Shown one piece after another: positions 20,451-25,294 of a stretch of 25,294 nucleotides of DNA. Numbering within the stretch: position 1 is the first letter of the stretch; each line of letters begins with the position of its first letter. This DNA comes from Bremia lactucae. Lineage: Eukaryota; Oomycota; Peronosporomycetes; Peronosporales; Peronosporaceae. Under the pieces are notes generated by a model that made no database searches, was not told the origin of the DNA, and saw only the letters and a list, made by a program, of their open reading frames with translations. Location of the stretch: NCBI RefSeq assembly GCF_004359215.1, contig NC_090615.1:4185398-4210691 (forward strand), written 5' to 3'. A program made the translations under genes and the position numbers.

Positions 20451-20785
20451 GGCACAGCTAAGTAATAGTGATTCGCACCGAGGGGATTAATCAGACTTCC
20501 TGTGCAGTTGCAAGAAACTAAACTGACTGTTATTCAAGGTTTCCTGACTCAATATGATTGCCTAATTTTAACCGCTAACAAAATCGGTAAATACGTACCG
20601 AATAATTAATTATCAATTCGAGAATGATGTTAATATGTTTGTATAAAGGAGTCAATCTCCTTGATCGAGACTACGTGCAATAAAATTTTAGCTAGTAAGT
20701 AGCCCAAAAACGGTAATTTGCAAGCTTTAATCAGTACCAAAGCCCTCTCAAGGGTCTCGCACATTGTGTCGCATCTAGCTTTTTA
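20451..20785. other. Intergenic stretch, no gene recognised
   Basis: AT-rich sequence between the transposon block and the 3' end of the minus-strand PH-like gene. It presumably includes that gene's 3' untranslated region. No repeat or open frame is convincing. Confidence 0.5.
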
Positions 20786-22283
20786 TCAACAGTAGCGCCG
20801 TTTATGACTAATCCATATTAGCTTTGAATTGTACGGATCAACTGGAATCCAATGGTTCTGACAGTCGCGCGGTGTAGAAGAGCTTTTGACAGCCTCTGAA
20901 TTTGGTACATAACACTTTCTTGAGGCTTGAATATTTGATTTGCTTGGCACTATGGTAGTAACGCAATCTTCTACAACTCGGGCCAACAGCTCTTTCACAA
21001 TTCCAATTACTTCGAAGTCAATCGCTTCAGTCTTAATCGTCGCATGTCCTTTGCAGTCGATAACATTTTGGTCTCTTTTCTCAACAGGTTTCTCGACGTC
21101 GCTTTTGTCTTGTGGATTAACAACGACCGATATTTTTGAAAGGATTTTGGACCGGTTTTCGGATGGGAAATTACCGACGCTCACAGCATGCTTGACTGTG
21201 CCACAGTCATCATCAATTTCTAGCGAAAGTGCTTCATTAGTTACAATCACATCATGTTCAATGGTTTTAGTCTCGAATGTCGCATTGGCTACCGTACTGC
21301 TACATTCGGGGCTTGTCTTTTCGGCAATTCTTTCGATGTCAATTCTGTCTATTAATTCAGGCACGACAGCTGTCTTTGATAACAAATCATCAGGACTTTC
21401 AGCGCCCTCTTTACCCCCGCCACTTATGCTGTCACCACAACTAGCAGAATCGCCAATAGATATTGAATCTGGTTCAGCAGTAGCAATTCGGGGCAAGATG
21501 TCTTGATTGTGTGCGATTTCATCCATTACTAAGTTTTCATCTTCTTTTAGCGCTTCAGATGATTTTTCTTCCAGTTCGCTCTCACTTTTCATCTCTGAAT
21601 CAGATATTGGAGCCTCAACCTTAGACATAGCGATACGAGAGCACGTCGCGGCTGGTCGATGCAGCTTCACTATCTTATAATTGGTCGGGTCACGGCGAAA
21701 GCCAGACCGCTCGAAGAAGCGTGCTTGAGTATATGGTCTGACCTGACAAGTTTTTTTACCATGACCTCGGCGCTTCATTTTGGTTTTAGGGCTTAGTCTA
21801 CCCGGACTAGTCATTCCACTGTGACTATGTGTCCTTATCGCAATATAAGACACTCTGGTATTCGGACTCTGCATTCGTACATGCTCCGATTTTTTCTTTG
21901 GCTCCAGTGCCTGTTCCAACGCCGAGAGCCACGCATTGAATGTAACATTATCAGGTGCTTGAAATACTCGTCGCTTTTTGCCGTGGCGGACTGTGAAACG
22001 GTGCCGAGCGATACTTTTCTCAGTTGGCGGCTCTAGTTGTGAGGGATTTTGTAAGAGAAACCGTTCACAACCTCCAAAGAGTTTCGGGCGTGTGATAGCA
22101 AACACAGGAGCCTCTGATTCCGATTGTTCCATAAGCCGGAGGTCGGCTTTGTGCCTGCAAAATTTGTTCATTAAAGCACCAGTACAAGTAAGAAACTGAG
22201 GTGGAATTTAATACAATATGGCTCTTTACTTACCAAAATATCTTAAAAGCTTTGGTAAGCATCGAAGAGTCAAGTGTGGTCAT
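20786..22283 (-). CDS. PH-like domain protein with acidic disordered tail, two exons
   Basis: Model: exon 1 at 22283-22234, intron 22233-22155, exon 2 at 22154-20786, giving 472 residues in frame. The start is CACCATGACC, a good Kozak context. The donor GTAAGT (22233-22228) and acceptor TTTTGCAG (ending 22155) are clear. Exon 2 alone also has an ATG at 22171, but that ATG lies inside the intron. About residues 20-110 look like a PH domain: KIFWHKADLRLME, then RHRFTVRHGKKRRVFQAPD, then the closing helix FNAWLSALEQAL with the conserved Trp. PH domains commonly bind phosphoinositides or proteins at membranes. A basic stretch (KMKRRGHGKKT) follows, then about 250 Ser/Glu/Asp-rich residues that look disordered. 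The frame is open about 75 bp above the ATG, so an earlier exon is possible. I cannot name an orthologue. Confidence 0.75.
22155..22233 (-). other. Intron of the PH-like gene
   Basis: 79 bp from GTAAGT to TTTTGCAG on the minus strand. Splicing completes a TGG (Trp) codon and keeps the frame. Including it as coding would start the protein at 22171 and lose the first PH strand. Confidence 0.75.
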
Positions 22284-23270
22284 GGTGCTTCGTTTCAATT
22301 TTTCAGGAGGTTGACAAGGTGATGGTAAATCTAAAAGTACATTGATTAGACGACTAATAATACAGTCTAGCGCGCCTCAAAATAAACATGCAGAGCTGAG
22401 AAAATGAAACGAAAATTGTCAAAGTACATGTATCCAGATCATTCAATCTTTTCTTTATTTTTAAGTCTAGCATGAAATTTGTGCTCATTTGTTTGTCATG
22501 AGGGGTGACCGTATGGGAGATCGTACGGGCGATGAGGGACCATCCTCATCGTCGAATCCTCTGATCTTCATCACTCGGCGACCCACGCTTCTTAGGTCAG
22601 CTGTCTTTCACTTAGCGGCCCGCCTTGCCACAGTTTAGCCCGATCTTCTGTGCGATCGTCGATCACCTCCATACCCATAAGGGACTGCATCTTTACTTTA
22701 TAAGTTAATTTTTCGACAAATACATTCAAGGCTGAAGCAACGGGCGATCGTTACATGTCCAAATGACGGGCATTTCACTCAAGATATTCACTGTACTTGA
22801 TTAGCCATCCGTTGATGGCGTAAAGTGGACTGTGCGCATGCGTAATGTAAGTCACCAATTTCTCTAAACGGACCGTGATCCGTTAAGCGTTTCGTCAAGG
22901 GTGGCAGAACGGTAGCTTCGTATCGGCTACGGTTAATCGAATGTCACGGGATGTTGACACTTGATGTAGTAATATATAAATTTTCGCGTTTCGGAGGTGC
23001 CTTTGTGGAACAGCAGCTGCTAGATGGTGTTTTTGTGTTGTAAATCTTTGTGCAAATGTAGAAGAGGTGCTACATCTTGTCGTTCTATTGTACCGCGACG
23101 CGCTTCTTCCGCAAAGCCCATACGGCTGCCAGATGCCCGGCTTCAACACAACTGACTTGACCTATCTATCTGCCCTTTGTAATGGCGATTTCGAACGTTA
23201 CCCTCCCCGCATTGCACTCTTAATCTGCTCGAGTAGAAGACACGAAGACACGCGCATAACGTTCGTTCAA
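22284..23270. other. Intergenic region between divergently transcribed genes
   Basis: About 1 kb separates the start of the minus-strand PH-like gene from the start of the plus-strand elicitin gene, so both promoters should lie here. Nothing else is recognisable. An open stretch in frame with the elicitin ATG begins at 23067, but its 68 codons precede a clear signal peptide and are better read as 5' untranslated sequence. Confidence 0.5.
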
Positions 23271-24014
23271 ATGCGCCGCTGGTTTCTAGGAGCGGCGGTA
23301 ATTGCTCTTGCCATAAGCGCCACAGACGCGCTTGAGAATTGCACGAGCGACGTGTTAGTCAAGGCCTACAAAGGTCTAAATGTGAACCAGCAGCTTGTGT
23401 CCTGTATGACGCAAAACAACTTTGGTGCCGCGCTCGACGGCTCTGTGGACCTCTCGATTATGAGCCCGTCGTCAGCTCCTGATCATATCAAGGCCATTTG
23501 CGCAGCGGATTCGTGTACGACGATTCTATCGGCGCTCGCAAGTAGCCCGAATTTTGAGCTGACTAACTGCATTGTTGGCAACAATGTCGTTCTTAAGACG
23601 GAGGTTTCGAACCTCCAGGAGACGTGTTTGGCGCTCTCGTCGCCTGCATCGGACCCCAGTTCACCAACCGCGGTAACGTCGTTAAGCAAGCCGGCTACGA
23701 CAACCAGTACTCCACCTAACGGAGCTTTAACTGACGCACCAACCGCTACTGCGCCTACTCTTCCTACTGAAAGCGTTGCTATCACGGATGCTCAAACTGA
23801 TGCGGCTTCAAGTGATGGACCCGAGGTTCTAACTGTTGCCCCTCCCACTGTTCAGGCTCCAACCCCAGTAACCGAGGCTCCAACCCCAGTAACCGAGGCT
23901 CCAACCCCAGTAACCGAGGCTCCAACCCCAGTAACCGAGGCTCCAACCAAGTCACAGCTAACCAGTACCGAGCTCCAATCCCAGTTACCAAGGCTCCAAC
24001 TGTTCCCTCAGTAA
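23271..24014 (+). CDS. Elicitin-like secreted protein with Thr/Pro-rich tail
   Basis: Elicitins are secreted sterol- and lipid-binding proteins of oomycetes that plants often recognise. I chose the ATG at 23271 because it opens a signal peptide (MRRWFLGAAVIALAISATDA) just before LENC. The mature domain holds six cysteines in elicitin order (ENC, VSC, AIC, DSC, TNC, ETC) over about 100 residues. A long Ser/Thr/Pro-rich tail follows, likely O-glycosylated, as in elicitin-like proteins that attach to the cell wall. Four perfect copies of a 7-residue unit (APTPVTE) lie at 23856-23939. Just after them the frame is lost near 23945-23970 and this reading ends at 24014. In a second frame the same type of tail continues to a stop at 24307, ending FVSGVFPSKYC with no GPI signal. 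Elicitin domain intact; the tail is either truncated or restored in other alleles. Confidence 0.85.
   Translation: MRRWFLGAAVIALAISATDALENCTSDVLVKAYKGLNVNQQLVSCMTQNNFGAALDGSVDLSIMSPSSAPDHIKAICAADSCTTILSALASSPNFELTNCIVGNNVVLKTEVSNLQETCLALSSPASDPSSPTAVTSLSKPATTTSTPPNGALTDAPTATAPTLPTESVAITDAQTDAASSDGPEVLTVAPPTVQAPTPVTEAPTPVTEAPTPVTEAPTPVTEAPTKSQLTSTELQSQLPRLQLFPQ
23856..23939 (+). repeat. 21-bp tandem repeat in the elicitin tail
   Basis: Four identical copies of GCTCCAACCCCAGTAACCGAG, with a partial fifth at 23940 and degenerate copies to about 24060. Each copy encodes APTPVTE. Perfect tandem copies suggest recent slippage, and the frameshift lies immediately downstream. Confidence 0.95.
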
Positions 24015-24307
24015 CCGAGGCTCCAATCCCAGTAGCCGAGGCTCCAATTGTTGCCTCAGTACCCGCAGTACCCGAGACTATAGCCCCCGCAAATGTGGCT
24101 CCAACTATTGCCCCTGCTACCCCAGCGCCAACTGATGCACCTGCTACTGCTGCTCCGACCTTTTTACCATCTGATGACACAATGCAGATGGAGCTGACGT
24201 CAATTGAACCACTGGGAACAATGGCACACGTCCAACAGACGGACTTTTCGACGCTGGATTCGGATAAAGGCTTTGTATCTGGTGTGTTTCCAAGCAAGTA
24301 CTGCTAG
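24015..24307 (+). pseudogene. Out-of-frame remainder of the elicitin tail
   Basis: From about 23970 to 24307 a different frame from the elicitin domain encodes the same Ala/Pro/Thr style of sequence (AP.PVAEAPIVASVPAV, APTIAPATPAPTDAPATAAP) and then DSDKGFVSGVFPSKYC before TAG at 24305-24307. Its composition shows it was once continuous with the elicitin gene. Small deletions in the degenerate repeats near 23945-23980 account for the shift. Confidence 0.7.
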
Positions 24308-24637
24308 TTATCGTGACAATATTTCGGCATGCTCTTCGGTAGCTAACCTTCGCAGTATCAATTTCTTTTACTTTATCTGAAGCGTCTCTTTGTTTTATTA
24401 CTGTCTGTATTAGCTGTCTGAGGCATAAGTATAAGCTTTATTTTTTGTCAAAACTGCACAACTGCTTGAATCTTATTAGAAAATACTCGGAAATTTTCTG
24501 GTAGTGTATTTTCTCGAAGTAGTTAGTAATTAAAATTAGACAATTATATCAGATAGACAAAAAAACTGATTCACTGCAGTCGGCTAATTTTCTGAGTCAG
24601 CTTACTGCATAGGAAGTCTAATAGGATAGCGATATGA
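24308..24637. other. Intergenic stretch downstream of the elicitin gene
   Basis: AT-rich sequence that probably includes the elicitin 3' untranslated region. It ends at the family A LTR, and no gene is seen. Confidence 0.5.
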
Positions 24638-25170
24638 TGTAATGGGCTAAATTTGCCCTTATGTTACACAGTCCCCGTTAAGGACACTTGGTGTACTTAA
24701 GGGGATGGTCAATTACTAAATTATAGTAATTAGACCCAACACTCGGGTGTGGTGCACATTTGTGACCAACCCTAGTGTATGTGATGCACATGGGTGCATT
24801 CACATAAGGAGGGATGACGCCCAGCGTCATCCGTTACGCGACGTATCTAGAACGATACGCTCGCAATACATATTAAGTGTTATCTATAGAGATGACATTT
24901 TAATTGGTAAAAATAGATATTTATATTTAATACGATTAAATATAAACCAGTCTGAAAACTACTTCCTACTTGATAAGTGCGCACGAGGAGCCGGATTACC
25001 GCTCCCGTGACGACTCTTAATCTAAGTACTTAGTGTGTTGTGTGAGGTCGCTAACGCGCCCACCACAACTACCTCACTGCACGCAAGAGAAGCAGGTTAA
25101 ACCGCTTCCTCGCTGTGCTAGGGTGTGTGTCTAAGTAGAGCGTGGCCGCATTACGACGTGCCCGCCTACA
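24638..25170 (+). repeat. 5' LTR of family A retrotransposon (right copy)
   Basis: Starts TGTAATGGGCTAAAT, ends CCTACA, and is 533 bp like the left copy. Scattered substitutions separate the two, so they are independent insertions of one family and not a fresh duplication. Confidence 0.85.
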
Positions 25171-25294
25171 CTTGGTAGCACTTGAAATCCTTCCCACGAC
25201 CCGCATCTCTGCGTGTGTACGTGAGGATGAGCCTCAATATTGATTGGGCTCATTTTCCCCACCTCTCCGAACATCATCGGGAGGTGGCAGGGCT
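25171..25294 (+). promoter_or_regulatory. Primer-binding site and leader of family A element (right copy)
   Basis: The PBS-like TGGTAGCACTTGAAATCC is at 25173-25190. The leader includes the initiator-like GCTCATTTTCCCC at 25248-25260. By comparison with the left copy, the gag ATG would fall three bases beyond the window, at about 25297, so the body of this element lies to the right. Confidence 0.6.

Noticed and set aside
20940..21506. 188-residue Ser/Thr/Leu-rich plus-strand frame
   Set aside because: It is antisense to the acidic Ser-rich part of the PH-like gene, and its composition is that expected for a mirror frame.
23067..23270. 68-codon N-terminal extension of the elicitin
   Set aside because: The ATG at 23271 starts a textbook signal peptide; the upstream codons would bury it.
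23856..23939. CRISPR-like array
   Set aside because: The copies are back-to-back with no spacers and in frame with a Pro/Thr-rich protein tail.

Overview
The window looks like a gene-poor, transposon-rich stretch of an oomycete genome, most likely Peronosporales (Phytophthora or a downy mildew). The evidence is an elicitin-like secreted gene, a candidate RxLR-like secreted protein, short introns with GTACGT/GTAAGT donors and a CTAAC branch site, and Ty3/gypsy elements of the kind common in that group. The species is not identified.

Layout. Both ends are occupied by copies of one Ty3/gypsy family (family A) facing outward: gag plus a 533-bp LTR on the minus strand at 1-1496, and a 533-bp LTR plus leader on the plus strand at 24638-25294. 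Four host loci lie between them. They are a small secreted candidate effector (2310-2702), a decayed GMC oxidoreductase that still has a recognisable intron (3747-5499), a two-exon minus-strand gene with a PH-like N-terminus (20786-22283), and an elicitin-like gene with a Thr/Pro-rich repeat tail broken by a frameshift (23271-24307).

The 5.5-20.5 kb interval is a graveyard of nested elements. A rearranged, decayed element (about 5500-8430) abuts an unrecognised minus-strand broken gene (about 8430-9803) and an LTR-A relic (9949-10110). Next comes a family B element on the plus strand (LTR 10111-10634, gag, protease, RT). It runs to 14097 and then continues as its own reverse complement, from integrase back to the gag zinc knuckle, down to 18660. 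The two arms (11641-14097 and 16204-18660) are both exactly 2457 bp, share the inactivating lesions I checked, and flank a 2106-bp spacer. A truncated direct copy of the B LTR plus gag start follows (19044-20246), and then an LTR-A-like tail.

No gene cluster with a joint function is evident; the secreted genes are what one expects in effector-bearing, transposon-rich compartments. The least expected signals are the long inverted duplication, which could give a long hairpin RNA if transcribed through, and a striking density of short perfect inverted repeats inside coding sequence. No CRISPR array, rRNA or tRNA gene was seen. All identifications come from reading the sequence; no searches were run.
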